A stretch of DNA of 64,000 nucleotides from Rhizobium sp. 007 (GCF_015353075.1 NZ_CP064188.1:1674001-1738000); one strand, 5' to 3'; counted from the first letter of the stretch, positions 8,000-19,046 are shown. The notes: generated from the letters alone by a model not told the origin. Translations and numbers: made by a program.

Positions 8000-8850
8000 G
8001 GCGTGAACCACCACAAAAAATTGCCGATTACTGGCCGCTTGCCTTCCCGGCCGGAATGCTGACGGTCTTCTTCGTCATTCCTTTCGCAACGATGATTGCC
8101 GTCAGCTTTTTCCAGCGGCAGCAGGGCGGCTTTTACACGCCGGCCTTCGTATTCGACAATTACGCCCGCTTCGTCAGTCTGTTTTTCGGCAGGGTGCTGG
8201 GCTTTTCGCTGATGCTTGCAATCGCCGTCGCGATCTGCTGCATCGTGCTTGGCATTCCATTCACCTATCTGCTGACGCGCATGGGACGCAAAGCTCAGGT
8301 GATTTGGCTGGTGGCGATGCTGGCGATCCTTTCGCTCTCCGAAGTCATCATCGGCTTTGCGTGGTCGACGTTGTTCTCACGCACCGCCGGCATCACCAAT
8401 CTGCTTGTCATGGCAGGCCTCATGCAGCAGCCCGTGGCTCTGACGCCGAGCTTCGGCGCAGTGCTGGCCGGCATGGTCTATCAGGCCCTGCCTTACACGA
8501 TCCTGATCCTCTATCCCGCGCTCGTTCGGCTTGACCCAACCTTGACGGAAGCGGCGCGCACGCTCGGCGCATCGCCGGTCAAGGCATTTTTCACGGTCGT
8601 CCTACCGACATTGCGCAACACCATTATCGCAACGCTCATCATGGTCTTCATTTTTGCGCTCGGCTCCTATCTGCTGCCACAGATTCTCGGCCGTCCGTCG
8701 CACTGGACCTTGTCTGTGCTGATCACCGATCAGGCCGTCTATCAGTCGAACATGCCCTTCGCCGCCGCAATGGCCGTCTTTCTGGTGCTGGTGACGCTTG
8801 CCATGGTCGGGCTGACGGTGCTGATCGGCCGGAAGGGAGATGCGGCATGA
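7996..8850 (+). CDS. ABC transporter permease, PotB-like
   Basis: This 284-residue membrane protein has about six predicted helices, the first at roughly residues 15-36 (MLTVFFVIPFATMIAV). The cytoplasmic EAA loop EAARTLGASPVKAFFTVVLP contacts the ATPase. It overlaps both neighbours (ATGA at each side), so ATPase and both permeases are translationally linked. It forms half of the transmembrane channel for the polyamine/opine-type ligand. Confidence 0.92.
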   Translation: MRREPPQKIADYWPLAFPAGMLTVFFVIPFATMIAVSFFQRQQGGFYTPAFVFDNYARFVSLFFGRVLGFSLMLAIAVAICCIVLGIPFTYLLTRMGRKAQVIWLVAMLAILSLSEVIIGFAWSTLFSRTAGITNLLVMAGLMQQPVALTPSFGAVLAGMVYQALPYTILILYPALVRLDPTLTEAARTLGASPVKAFFTVVLPTLRNTIIATLIMVFIFALGSYLLPQILGRPSHWTLSVLITDQAVYQSNMPFAAAMAVFLVLVTLAMVGLTVLIGRKGDAA

Positions 8851-9644
8851 ACACGCTGCTCCGCCGTCTTTATTTTTCGCTCATCGGACTTTTCCTGGCG
8901 GCACCCATGATCGTCGTTGCCGGGGTATCCGTAAATGCGAAACAGAGCCTCACTTTCCCGCCCCAAGGCTTTTCGCTTGGCTGGTACGGTGAGATATTCA
9001 CCAATCCGGAATGGCGCAACGCGCTTTTTGCTTCGCTGACGCTTGCGGTTCTGTCCGCAGCACTTGCAGTGCTCATTGCTTTGCCGCTTGCCTGGTTCTT
9101 GTGGCGGAGAATTGCGCCATGGGCGAACATCTTCCAGCTTTTGGGCGTCGCGCCTTTCACCCTGCCACCCGTCATTACCGCACTCGGCCTTTTGACTTTC
9201 TGGGCAACGACCGGCTTTTACGGCGCACCGTGGACCGCTGTGATCAGCCACGCGATCTTCTTCGTCACATTGCCACTGGTGACGCTGTCGCTCGGCTTCA
9301 CCGCAATCGATCGCTCCTTCGTCGAAGCGGCGGCGACGATGGGGGCGAATGAGAGGACGATATTTACGACGGTCGTCTTGCCGCTGATCCGGCCCTACCT
9401 GATTTCGGGTTACGCCTTTGCGTTTGTGCTTTCGCTGAACGAATACATCGTCGCCTACATGACTGTCGGCTTTACCATGGAAACCTTGCCGATCAAGATC
9501 TTCAACGCGCTGCGCTATGGCTATACGCCGACCATGGCTTCGGTGACGGTCCTCTTTGTCGCAATCGCAGCGCTCGTCTTCGGCGTCATCGCGCGCTTCG
9601 GCGATCTTCCGAAGTTGCTGGGTGCGATGGCGGCAGAAAATTAA
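8847..9644 (+). CDS. ABC transporter permease, PotC-like
   Basis: This 265-residue permease is the second transmembrane subunit, with about six helices and the EAA loop EAAATMGANERTIFTTVVLP. Length and domain content are normal for the PotC family. It closes the operon. Directly after its TAA stop comes the palindrome and the antisense TnpB remnant, so a mobile element inserted just behind this gene without visibly truncating it. Confidence 0.92.
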   Translation: MNTLLRRLYFSLIGLFLAAPMIVVAGVSVNAKQSLTFPPQGFSLGWYGEIFTNPEWRNALFASLTLAVLSAALAVLIALPLAWFLWRRIAPWANIFQLLGVAPFTLPPVITALGLLTFWATTGFYGAPWTAVISHAIFFVTLPLVTLSLGFTAIDRSFVEAAATMGANERTIFTTVVLPLIRPYLISGYAFAFVLSLNEYIVAYMTVGFTMETLPIKIFNALRYGYTPTMASVTVLFVAIAALVFGVIARFGDLPKLLGAMAAEN

Positions 9645-9985
9645 CATCTTCCCCCGCTTGCAAGCGGGGGATTTCCGAGGGGGCGCGAAGCTCCGCCGAT
9701 CGTTATCGCTTCAACGGAGAGCGGCTGCCCTTCCTCCACGATCATAGACGCCGTGTTCCGACGCAGGATGTTGATTGCAGCATTGTGGTCGGCACGGGCG
9801 CGCAAGCCGCATTGGCAACAGCGGAAAGACGCTTGGCTTTCGCGGCTTTCCCTGTCCACGGCTGCGCAGGCCGAACAGGTCTGCGAGGTGTGGCGGGATC
9901 GACCTTGCACAGGTATCCGCCCCGTTCTTCGCCTTTCTGGGAGACATCAAGAGGCAAGCGGCCGATCCGGCAGATTGAAGGCGAA
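9641..9985 (-). pseudogene. tnpB: C-terminal remnant of IS200/IS605-family TnpB (OrfB), frameshifted
   Basis: On the minus strand the translation contains the TnpB zinc ribbon (TSQTCSAC followed by FRCCQCG, four cysteines in two CxxC pairs) and the final RuvC motif RADHNAAINILRR. Just upstream, in another frame, KGEERGGYLCKVDPA gives the expected preceding segment. The two parts join if one base is restored near 9899, so the fragment carries a one-base deletion. Everything N-terminal to this (the wedge/REC region and the first RuvC Asp and Glu) is missing. No TnpA gene is present. The element is therefore dead. The remnant fills the gap between the importer operon and the alpha-galactoside operon. 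Confidence 0.85.
9651..9670. terminator. perfect 20-base palindrome, hairpin after the importer operon
   Basis: CCCCCGCTTGCAAGCGGGGG lies 6 bases past the stop of the last permease. It can fold as a strong hairpin on either strand. There is no T-tract, so it may act as a weak or processing terminator for the operon, or be the subterminal hairpin of the IS200/IS605-type right end, because it sits inside the last codons of the tnpB remnant. Confidence 0.5.
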
Positions 9986-10009
9986 GCCGGCGACAAGCCT
10001 CGCCGGCTT
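9984..10009 (-). terminator. stem-loop behind the alpha-galactoside operon
   Basis: Ten-base perfect arms AAGCCGGCGA and TCGCCGGCTT flank a six-base loop, 33 bases past the stop of the GH4 gene ending at 10042. A T-run is lacking, so the terminator call is moderate; it may also bound the old insertion. Confidence 0.5.
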
Positions 10010-10041
10010 AAACGAGCTGCCTGAAGGGCGTCGCTTGCACT

Positions 10042-11412
10042 CTAGGCTGCCTGCACCTTCTTGGCTGTTCTCGCCCAGGCCGGCAGCCACTCACCGTGGG
10101 TGGAAAGAAGATCGTCGACGAGCGACCAGATCTGGTCGAGGTCGAGTTCAGCTGCCGTATGCGGATCCATCATCGCAGCGTGGTAGATGTGATCGCGATT
10201 TTCCGTCATCAGTGCCTGGACGGTCAGCTCCTGAACATTGATGTTGGTGCGGATCAACGCTGTCAGCTGTGGCGGCAGGTCGCCGATGAAGGTTGGCTGA
10301 ATGCCCGAGGCGTCGACCAGGCAGGGCACTTCGGCGGCGCAGTTTGCCGGCAGCGAGGCGATGCAGCCGTTGTTGCGGACATTGCCGTAGATGACCGACG
10401 GTTCGCCAGTCCAGACCGAGTTGATGATGGAGGAAGCATATTCCTTCGATTGTGCGACCTCGATCTTCTCGGCCGAGCGGTAGGCTTCGGCCTGTCCTTT
10501 CCAACGTTCGATCTGCTCGATGCAACGCTTCGGATATTCGTCGAGCGGAATGCCGAACTTCTCGATCAGGTCCTCTCGGCCCTCTTTGATGAAGTAGGGC
10601 GTGTATTCGGCAAAATGCTCCGAGCTCTCGGTGACGAAATAGCCGAGGCGTGTCAGCATCTCGTAGCGCACCTTGTTGGGGCAGCGCGGGTTCCAGCCGG
10701 GCTTCGGGGCACGGCCTTCACGATAGGCGCGGACAAGATCGGGATAGAGATTCTTGTAGGAACCATCCGCCTGCCGGTGCTCGAACGTCAGATAGAAGGC
10801 CATATGGTTGATGCCGGCCGAGCGATAGCGGATTTCCTCGTAAGGAATGTCAAGGTCATGCGCCAGCTCCATGGCCGTGCCCTGGACGGAGTGGCAGAGG
10901 CCGACCTGCTTGATTGCCGGATATTTTTCCGCAATCGCCCAGGTGTTGATGGCCATCGGATTCACATATTGCAGCATGATCGCCTCCGGGCAGACGGCGA
11001 GCATGTCCTCGCATATCTTCCAAAGGTGCGGCACGGTTCTAAGCCCGCGCATGATGCCGCCAACGCCGAGTGTGTCGGCAATGGTCTGGCGCAGACCGTA
11101 TTTCTTCGGCACTTCGAAATCGGTGACGGTACAGGGCTCATAGCCGCCGATCTGGAAGGCGACGACGACGAAGTCTGCGCATGTCAGCGCCTTGCGCTGA
11201 TCGGAATAAGTTTCGGCCCTGGCCTTTACGCCTAGCGTCGAAATCAGCTTGTTGACAACGACGGCGCTTTCTTCGAGACGCTGCGGATTGATGTCCATCA
11301 GCGCGATCGTGGCGCCCGACAGCGCCGGACGCTGCAAGACATCGCCGACGATGTTCTTCATGAAGACGGTGGAGCCTGCTCCGATAAACGTGATCTTGGG
11401 ATTTCGTGCCAT
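10042..11412 (-). CDS. agaL2: GH4 alpha-galactosidase/alpha-glucosidase (second copy in operon)
   Basis: This 456-residue glycoside hydrolase family 4 enzyme has the NAD-binding KITFIGAGS (about 6-14), NPMAIN, the metal-binding Cys in GLCHSVQG and the catalytic-region GINHMAF. GH4 enzymes cleave glycosides by an NAD- and divalent-metal-dependent redox elimination in the cytosol. The ATG at 11412 has GGAGG at good spacing; a start at 11427 would add five residues. It is the last gene of the operon that begins at 19046. The order GH4, binding protein, permease, permease, ATPase, GH4 is that of the Sinorhizobium agaL1-agpABCD-agaL2 locus for melibiose and raffinose, on which the symbol rests. 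Confidence 0.88.
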   Translation of the reverse strand: MARNPKITFIGAGSTVFMKNIVGDVLQRPALSGATIALMDINPQRLEESAVVVNKLISTLGVKARAETYSDQRKALTCADFVVVAFQIGGYEPCTVTDFEVPKKYGLRQTIADTLGVGGIMRGLRTVPHLWKICEDMLAVCPEAIMLQYVNPMAINTWAIAEKYPAIKQVGLCHSVQGTAMELAHDLDIPYEEIRYRSAGINHMAFYLTFEHRQADGSYKNLYPDLVRAYREGRAPKPGWNPRCPNKVRYEMLTRLGYFVTESSEHFAEYTPYFIKEGREDLIEKFGIPLDEYPKRCIEQIERWKGQAEAYRSAEKIEVAQSKEYASSIINSVWTGEPSVIYGNVRNNGCIASLPANCAAEVPCLVDASGIQPTFIGDLPPQLTALIRTNINVQELTVQALMTENRDHIYHAAMMDPHTAAELDLDQIWSLVDDLLSTHGEWLPAWARTAKKVQAA

Positions 11413-11434
11413 TATAACCTCCGGCATTCGGCAA

Positions 11435-13102
<1,668 letters not shown>

Positions 13103-13112
13103 CTTCACCACC

Positions 13113-14246
13113 TCAATAAGGATCGACTGCGTCGCGCAGGCCATCGCCCAGCGCATTGAAGGCAAAGACGGTCACAAGCACAAAGCCGACAGGGGCAAGG
13201 ATCCAAGGGTAGGTGCCGATGACGGAGTAATTCGCCGTATCCTGCAGCATGAGACCCCAGGAGATCAGTGGCGGCTTCACCGCAAAGCCCAAGAAACCGA
13301 GGAAGGATTCGAGCAGCACGACGCTCGGAATGTGCAGTGTCACCGATACGATCACGTGGCTCATCACGTTCGGAAAGATGTGCTGGAAGATGATGCGCCG
13401 GTCAGTCGCCCCGACGGCCATCGCCGCCCGCACATAGTCGATGCGCGCCAATGCCAGCGTCTTGCCGCGAACCTCCCGCGACATCTGCGCCCAGCCGAGT
13501 GCCGACATGACGAAGATGACGAAGGCAAGGAAGACGTTGGTCGGAGCCGTCACCGGGATAAGCGACGTCAGCGCCAGATAAAGCGGCAGTTGAGGAAATG
13601 CGAGAACCAGTTCGACGAAGCGCTGAACCCAGACGTCGAATGTGCCGCCGAAGTAACCGGAGACCATACCGACGGTCGTGCCGACGAGCGTGACGATAAA
13701 GACGACGGTGAGAGCGATCACCAGCGAAATGCGCGAGCCGATGATCGCGCGCGAAAGCACGTCGCGTCCAAATTTGTCGGTGCCGAGAAAATGCACCGGC
13801 TGGCCATCTGTCGAACCGAAGAAATGCCGGTTCACCGGGATGAGGCCGAAAAGCTTGTAGTCCGCCCCTTTCACGAAGAAGCCGAGGTAGCGGGGATTGT
13901 CATAATCCGGACCGACGATCGGCTGGAAGGTGACGGGGTCGAGTTCTTCGGAATCGGCGAGCGCATAGACGCGCGGCTGAAAGACGAAGTTGCCATCCTT
14001 GTCGTGGAAGCTGATGGCCTGCGGCGGCGCGAAGCCCACATCGGTTGCCTTCGGATCCATCGGCGCGAAGAAATCCGCAAAGACGGCCATGATGATCAGC
14101 AGCCCGACGAGGATGAGGCCCATCATGCCTGTCCAGGAGCGCTTCAGACGGCGCCACACGAGCGCGATGTAGCTTTCGTTGCCATGCGGCGGCTTCTTGA
14201 TGGTTTCTTCGTGCGGTGGTGGCAGGGAGGAGTCGAAAGCGAACAT
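13113..14246 (-). CDS. agpC: ABC transporter permease, DppC/OppC type
   Basis: This 377-residue permease has the OppC_N segment with the first helix (WTGMMGLILVGLLIIMAVFADFF). A long periplasmic insert of about 100 residues follows, then the five-helix core with the EAA-type loop AAMAVGATDRRIIFQHIFPN. The insert makes it longer than the usual 290-300 residues, as in other importers serving saccharide-type ligands. It begins one base after the stop of agpB and is 10 bases from agpD, so it is tightly coupled. Confidence 0.9.
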   Translation of the reverse strand: MFAFDSSLPPPHEETIKKPPHGNESYIALVWRRLKRSWTGMMGLILVGLLIIMAVFADFFAPMDPKATDVGFAPPQAISFHDKDGNFVFQPRVYALADSEELDPVTFQPIVGPDYDNPRYLGFFVKGADYKLFGLIPVNRHFFGSTDGQPVHFLGTDKFGRDVLSRAIIGSRISLVIALTVVFIVTLVGTTVGMVSGYFGGTFDVWVQRFVELVLAFPQLPLYLALTSLIPVTAPTNVFLAFVIFVMSALGWAQMSREVRGKTLALARIDYVRAAMAVGATDRRIIFQHIFPNVMSHVIVSVTLHIPSVVLLESFLGFLGFAVKPPLISWGLMLQDTANYSVIGTYPWILAPVGFVLVTVFAFNALGDGLRDAVDPY

Positions 14247-14247
14247 A

Positions 14248-15255
14248 TCAGGCTCCTACAGACTGACGGACACGCGGGTCGAGCAGGGCAAGCAGCATAT
14301 CGGCGATGATGTTGCCGACAATCAGCGTTGCCGACAGCACCATCATGAAGGTCGCGGTAACATAGACATCGCCAATCGCCATGGAGCCGACGATGGCAGG
14401 ACCGACGGTCGGCAGGGCGAAAATGATCGCCGTCTCGATTTCTCCCGTCAGCATGTAGGGAAGCACGACGCCCTGGTACATGACGAGTGGATGCAGCGCG
14501 TTGGGCACCGCATGGCGCATGACGACCGCGCTGCCGGTCAAGCCTTTCGCCTTGGCCGTTTCGACATATTGCGCGTTCAGCGTATCAAGGAGATTGCCGC
14601 GCATGACGCGCATATTGTAGGCGAGTCCCCCGAATGTGGCGATCGCAACGACTGGCCAGACATGACTGACCAGATCGACGAACTTCGCCCACGACCATGG
14701 CGCGCCGCCATATTGCGGCGAGAAGAAGCTGCCGATCTCGGAAATGTTGAATTGGAACACCAGCAGGTAGACGATGATCAGCGCCATCAAGAAGCGCGGC
14801 ACCGTCATGCCGAGAAAAGAAATGCCGGAAAGAAGGCTGTCGATCCAGGAATATTGGCGTGTCGCCGCCCAGATGCCGAAGGTGATGCCGAGCACGGAGG
14901 CAAAGAGATGGCACACGAGGGCCAAGAGCAGTGTGCGCGGCAAGCGCTCTCCGACGACGTCGGCAACCGGCTTGTTATAATACATGCTGTAGCCGAAATC
15001 GCCGCGGGTGACGATACCGCCGATCCAGTTGAAATACTGGATGACCATCGGTCGATCAAGGCCGTGCTCGACGCGGTAGGCCTGGGCCTGCGCCTCCGCC
15101 TGCGCATAGGAGGCTCCGCTCTGGTTGATGAGCTGGGAGCGAATGTAATCGGAGTAATCGCCAGGCGGTGCCTGAATGATCGCGAAGGTCACCACGCTCA
15201 GGATGAAGAGCACAGGGATCGCTGAGGCTATGCGCACGAGCAGGAATCGTAACAT
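14248..15255 (-). CDS. agpB: ABC transporter permease, DppB/OppB type
   Basis: This 335-residue inner-membrane permease starts with MLRFLLVRIASAIPVLFILSV, the typical OppB N-terminal helix with its proline. It has six helices in total and ends in the usual LLDPRVRQ. It pairs with agpC to form the channel. Between its start and the stop of agpA lies a 117-base spacer with a three-arm hairpin system that may set permease output relative to the binding protein. Confidence 0.9.
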   Translation of the reverse strand: MLRFLLVRIASAIPVLFILSVVTFAIIQAPPGDYSDYIRSQLINQSGASYAQAEAQAQAYRVEHGLDRPMVIQYFNWIGGIVTRGDFGYSMYYNKPVADVVGERLPRTLLLALVCHLFASVLGITFGIWAATRQYSWIDSLLSGISFLGMTVPRFLMALIIVYLLVFQFNISEIGSFFSPQYGGAPWSWAKFVDLVSHVWPVVAIATFGGLAYNMRVMRGNLLDTLNAQYVETAKAKGLTGSAVVMRHAVPNALHPLVMYQGVVLPYMLTGEIETAIIFALPTVGPAIVGSMAIGDVYVTATFMMVLSATLIVGNIIADMLLALLDPRVRQSVGA

Positions 15256-15296
15256 CGGACGGTTCGCTTCTCCTTGCCGCCAGTCGCTCCTCGGCA

Positions 15297-15345
15297 GCGC
15301 GGCCGGCTTGTTGGTTATGACCGGCCGCGCGCCACGCGCGGCCGG
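15297..15345 (-). promoter_or_regulatory. three-arm alternative hairpin between binding-protein and permease genes
   Basis: GCGCGGCCGG occurs at 15297-15306 and again at 15336-15345, with its reverse complement CCGGCCGCGC at 15321-15330 between them. In the minus-strand transcript the middle arm can pair with either flanking arm (5-base or 14-base loop), so two hairpins exclude each other. It sits in the spacer from agpA to agpB. Protection of the upstream mRNA or partial termination are the usual roles of such structures; a switch is hypothesis. Confidence 0.55.
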
Positions 15346-15372
15346 AAGCTCACTTTCATTTGGGAGGGAGCT

Positions 15373-17460
15373 CTAGTTCAGCGGACCCTTTTCTCCCGGC
15401 TTGCCGGGAAGTTGCTCGGGGAAAAGTTCATATTTCTGCTGCTTGTCGGCAGCCACCCACAGGCGTTCGCGGATGACGGAATCTTCAGCCCAGTTGAACA
15501 TGAAGATCGGTGTGCCCTGCGGGATGTTCGAGAAGCGCTTGTTGATGATCAGTGCCCCCGGATATTCCGTGAGGCCGACGGTGTTCACGTGCTCCGTCGA
15601 AATCTTCTGATACTCTTTCATCAGCCTGACCCGCTCGTCATTGTCCTGGCTTGTCCTGAATTTGTTGACGATATCGACAAGCTCTTTCTCGAAGGGCATC
15701 AGGTCGAGCTGGTCGTCCTTGCCGGCACGGTGATGCCAGCTGGTGCGCGGGCCGACAGGGGCGAGTTGCTCTGTATTTTGCACGACCGAAGCCAGTTCCG
15801 TGGTGTTGCGCTGGATCAGCCAGTCGAAGCGGCCGGCATAGTGCGCATCATCGCGCGTCGGTCCGTCGAGCGCATTGATAATGATCTTGAGGCCTAGCTT
15901 CTCCATCTGGCCGACGACGCCTTCTGCGAGGCTCTTGTCGGTGGCATAGTCGTTGTTGACGAGCAGCACGATTTCGACGTTCTTTCCGCCCGCCTGCCCG
16001 GCGGGGAAGTTCACGAAGCCGTCGCCATCCGTATCCTTCAGGCCCGCCTCGGCAAGTCCGGCCTTCGCGCCCTCAAGGTCGTTCGGATAGTAGAGCGTCG
16101 ATTGCCGATCGTAAAAACTCGTGCCGGAGGACAAGCCGCCGGGGTAGATGGCCGTGAACGGTCCCTTGACGAGCGAATCGCCGATGGCTTTGCGGTCGAA
16201 CGCCATCGTGACAGCCTTGCGGAAATCCTCGTTGCGGTTCAGCTCGCGGATCGCCTGGCCACGCGCATCCGGATCGCCCCAGCCGTTGGCCGAGAAATTC
16301 ATGCGCAGGTTATAGCCAATCAACCGGGGGCCGAAGGCGAGACGGGCGGGTGCCGTTTTTTCGGCAGCACGTTTCAGCGAAGCAACGAAATTCTCAGGCT
16401 GTTCGAGGTTCGAGAAGTCGCCCGAGCCCGCGACCGCCTGAACGTCACGGTCCGCCCAGGTCGAAAGCTTGTAATGCAGCTCGTTGAGATAGGGGAGTTG
16501 GTTGCCCTTTTCGTCGACCTTCCAATAATAGGGATTGCGGCGCAGCACGATGATGTCGTCCGGCCGGTATTCGACAGGCACCCAGGCGCCCATCACCGGC
16601 ATATTCATATATTCTGGCGGGAACGCATTCTTGAACTGGTCGTACGTGTTCTTCGAATATTTGGGATGCTGCGGCTTCAGGAGATGCGATGGACCCGGGC
16701 AGAAGTTGGGATAGGCCATCGTGTAGAGATATTGTTTCGGGAAGGCCTCCTTGAAGGTCCATTCGACGGTATAATCATCGATCTTCTTCAGGGTCGTGCC
16801 GGTGCCGAAGGCTTCCGGCGATGCGCCCCCGCCGAGGGGCGAGACGTTCGGGTCGATAACCTCGTCTTCCCAGTAGAACATGATGTCATCGGCGTTGAAA
16901 GGGGCACCGTCTGACCACTTCGCACCTTCGATCAGATGCATCGTCAGCTTGTGGCCGTCCTCGGACCACTCCCAGCTCTTGGCAAGGTTCGGAAGCGGCT
17001 CGGTATCCTTGGCCTCCACCTGGAAGAGCGGTGCGGTGCGCGTCAGGCATTCCGAAAGGCCGATATCGATACCGCCCCAGCCCTGCGTCTGGCCCGCGCC
17101 GTAGTTCCACCCTTCCGGCCGCCCGCCGATGACATGGCGCATCGTATCGCCGTATACGCCGATACCATCCGGCATGTTTTCGGTCTTGAAGACCAGCGGC
17201 TCCTTTGGAAGCCGATCCTTGACCGGCGGAAGCTTGCCAGTGTCGACGAAATTCTTCTTCACCCAGTCGGGCTCGTTATATTCCGGCAGCGCCTTGAACT
17301 CCAAAATGGAGTCGCGGGCAACGTATTTGATCTTGCCTTCAGCCGGAAACGGCGCCGGCGCCGGCGGAACGGTCGGTTCGGATGCATAGGCATTCAAGGC
17401 CGCGGCCGAGACGCTCAGCGCCAGTCCGGCGAGAACGCCAATTTTGCGAAAATGTCTCAT
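15373..17460 (-). CDS. agpA: ABC transporter substrate-binding protein, peptide family; alpha-galactoside binding
   Basis: This 695-residue secreted protein starts with a Sec signal (MRHFRKIGVLAGLALSVSAA, cleavage near AYASE). The mature part is a SBP_bac_5 (DppA/OppA-type) protein, with WEWSEDGHKLTMHLIEGAKWSDG marking the conserved first-lobe segment given here in pieces: WEWSEDG, LTMHL and KWSDG. It is about 150 residues longer than DppA. The ATG at 17460 has GGGAGAG upstream; the longer reading to 17661 lacks a signal and would overlap the spacer. In Sinorhizobium the homologous AgpA binds melibiose and raffinose although its family mostly binds peptides. It follows agaL1 by 119 bases. Confidence 0.88.
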   Translation of the reverse strand: MRHFRKIGVLAGLALSVSAAALNAYASEPTVPPAPAPFPAEGKIKYVARDSILEFKALPEYNEPDWVKKNFVDTGKLPPVKDRLPKEPLVFKTENMPDGIGVYGDTMRHVIGGRPEGWNYGAGQTQGWGGIDIGLSECLTRTAPLFQVEAKDTEPLPNLAKSWEWSEDGHKLTMHLIEGAKWSDGAPFNADDIMFYWEDEVIDPNVSPLGGGASPEAFGTGTTLKKIDDYTVEWTFKEAFPKQYLYTMAYPNFCPGPSHLLKPQHPKYSKNTYDQFKNAFPPEYMNMPVMGAWVPVEYRPDDIIVLRRNPYYWKVDEKGNQLPYLNELHYKLSTWADRDVQAVAGSGDFSNLEQPENFVASLKRAAEKTAPARLAFGPRLIGYNLRMNFSANGWGDPDARGQAIRELNRNEDFRKAVTMAFDRKAIGDSLVKGPFTAIYPGGLSSGTSFYDRQSTLYYPNDLEGAKAGLAEAGLKDTDGDGFVNFPAGQAGGKNVEIVLLVNNDYATDKSLAEGVVGQMEKLGLKIIINALDGPTRDDAHYAGRFDWLIQRNTTELASVVQNTEQLAPVGPRTSWHHRAGKDDQLDLMPFEKELVDIVNKFRTSQDNDERVRLMKEYQKISTEHVNTVGLTEYPGALIINKRFSNIPQGTPIFMFNWAEDSVIRERLWVAADKQQKYELFPEQLPGKPGEKGPLN

Positions 17461-17579
17461 CGTCTCTCCCTCTTGTTCGGAGCGCTTGCGCTCTCCGTTC
17501 TCCTCTAGCGGCGTGAAATCAGGTCTGAGGCGACAGCTTTTCCTCCCGGAAAACCGCCGCAACCCGCCTTCCACGAAGT

Positions 17580-19046
17580 TCAAACGGCCTGTTTCAAGGC
17601 CGCCTTTTCTGCGCGCAGCTCCTCGATCGAGCGCACGCTGCGGCGAGCAGCGCCGGCCCAATCACGCGTCTTCACGCTCGATTTCGACAGACGCTCCTGC
17701 GCAGCCGGCACAGCGTTTGCATATTGCGGCAGCCAGCGGGCTTGAGCCACGACCATTTCATCGACCATCTGCCAGACCTCTTCGGGCGTCGAGACGGCGC
17801 CGACCAAGGGGTCGTGCAGCACCGCAAGCTTCAACAGTTCGATATCGCCGCTGATCGCCGCATGGACGGACATGCGCTGAACGTTGATCGACGAGATGCA
17901 TGTTGCCGCACAGGCTTCCGGAAGGGTGATGCCGGAGACCATGTTGATGCCGAAGCGATCGACGAAACCGGGCGACTCGATGACAGCGTCGGCCGGCAAG
18001 TTGGTGATGACGCCATTGTTCTTGACATTGAAGTGGCCGCGATAGACCCGGTTGGTCTCCAACGCCTCAAGGATATGGCTTGCATGCTCGTTGGAGCGCC
18101 TGGACGGATCGATTGGCTTCGACGCCGATTCAAGAAACTGCGGGAACTCCGTCTCGAACCAGTTGCGCGTTTCCGTCGAGTGACGGAGATAGCCGCCTGT
18201 CTCACCGTGGATCCAGTCGGACATGTCGATCCACTTGGTGATTTCCTCCGGACGCTTGCGATACCACGGCAGATATTCGGAAAGGTGCCCGTTGCTTTCC
18301 GTCGAATAGACGCCGAAGCGCTTCAAAACATCGATGCGCAGCTTCTCCTGCTGCGAATAGACCGGATGCGCTTCGAAGGCCGCAAAAAGCTCGTCCTTGC
18401 CGATCTTGCGGCCGTTGAGGCGCAGGTCAATGAACCAGGTCTGATGATTGATGCCGGAGCAGACGTAATCGAGATCCGAAAGCGACCTTGCGCCGAGAAC
18501 CTCGGCAATCTGTTCGGCCCCATGCTGCACCCCGTGGCACAGACCGACCGTATCGACCTTGCCATATTCGATCGCAGCCCACGTATTCATCGCCATCGGG
18601 TTTGCATAGTTCAGGAATTTTGCGCCGGGTTCAGCGACTTCGCGGATGTCCCTACAAAAATCGAGAATGACGGGAATGTTGCGCTGCCCATAAAGGATGC
18701 CACCGGCGCAGATCGTATCGCCGACGCATTGGTCGATGCCATATTTCAGCGGAATGCGGATATCGTCGGCATAGGCTTCGAGCCCCCCGACGCGCACGCA
18801 GCTGATGATGTAGCGAGCGCCTTCGAGTGCCTTGCGGCGGTCGGTCGTCGCCGTGACCCTGGTCGGCAGCTTGTTCGATTGAACGATCTTGTCGAGGATC
18901 GCCTTGATCATCTGAAGGTTATGTTCACTGAGATCCGTCAGCGCAAATTCGACATCCTTGAACTCGGGAACGCACAAGATGTCCGTAAACAGCTTCTTGG
19001 TGAAGCCGACGCTGCCTGCCCCGATGATAGCGATTTTGAAACTCAT
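17580..19046 (-). CDS. agaL1: GH4 alpha-galactosidase/alpha-glucosidase (first gene of the operon)
   Basis: This 488-residue GH4 enzyme has KIAIIGAGSVGFTK for NAD binding, NPMAMN, the metal Cys in GLCHGVQHG and GINHQTW. It is only distantly similar to the GH4 gene at the other end of the operon, so the pair is not a recent duplication and may have different substrates. The ATG at 19046 has GAGGTGAAG at ideal spacing; the ORF reading to 19178 would run through the promoter region. It is the first gene of the operon and is divergent from the AraC regulator. Confidence 0.88.
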   Translation of the reverse strand: MSFKIAIIGAGSVGFTKKLFTDILCVPEFKDVEFALTDLSEHNLQMIKAILDKIVQSNKLPTRVTATTDRRKALEGARYIISCVRVGGLEAYADDIRIPLKYGIDQCVGDTICAGGILYGQRNIPVILDFCRDIREVAEPGAKFLNYANPMAMNTWAAIEYGKVDTVGLCHGVQHGAEQIAEVLGARSLSDLDYVCSGINHQTWFIDLRLNGRKIGKDELFAAFEAHPVYSQQEKLRIDVLKRFGVYSTESNGHLSEYLPWYRKRPEEITKWIDMSDWIHGETGGYLRHSTETRNWFETEFPQFLESASKPIDPSRRSNEHASHILEALETNRVYRGHFNVKNNGVITNLPADAVIESPGFVDRFGINMVSGITLPEACAATCISSINVQRMSVHAAISGDIELLKLAVLHDPLVGAVSTPEEVWQMVDEMVVAQARWLPQYANAVPAAQERLSKSSVKTRDWAGAARRSVRSIEELRAEKAALKQAV

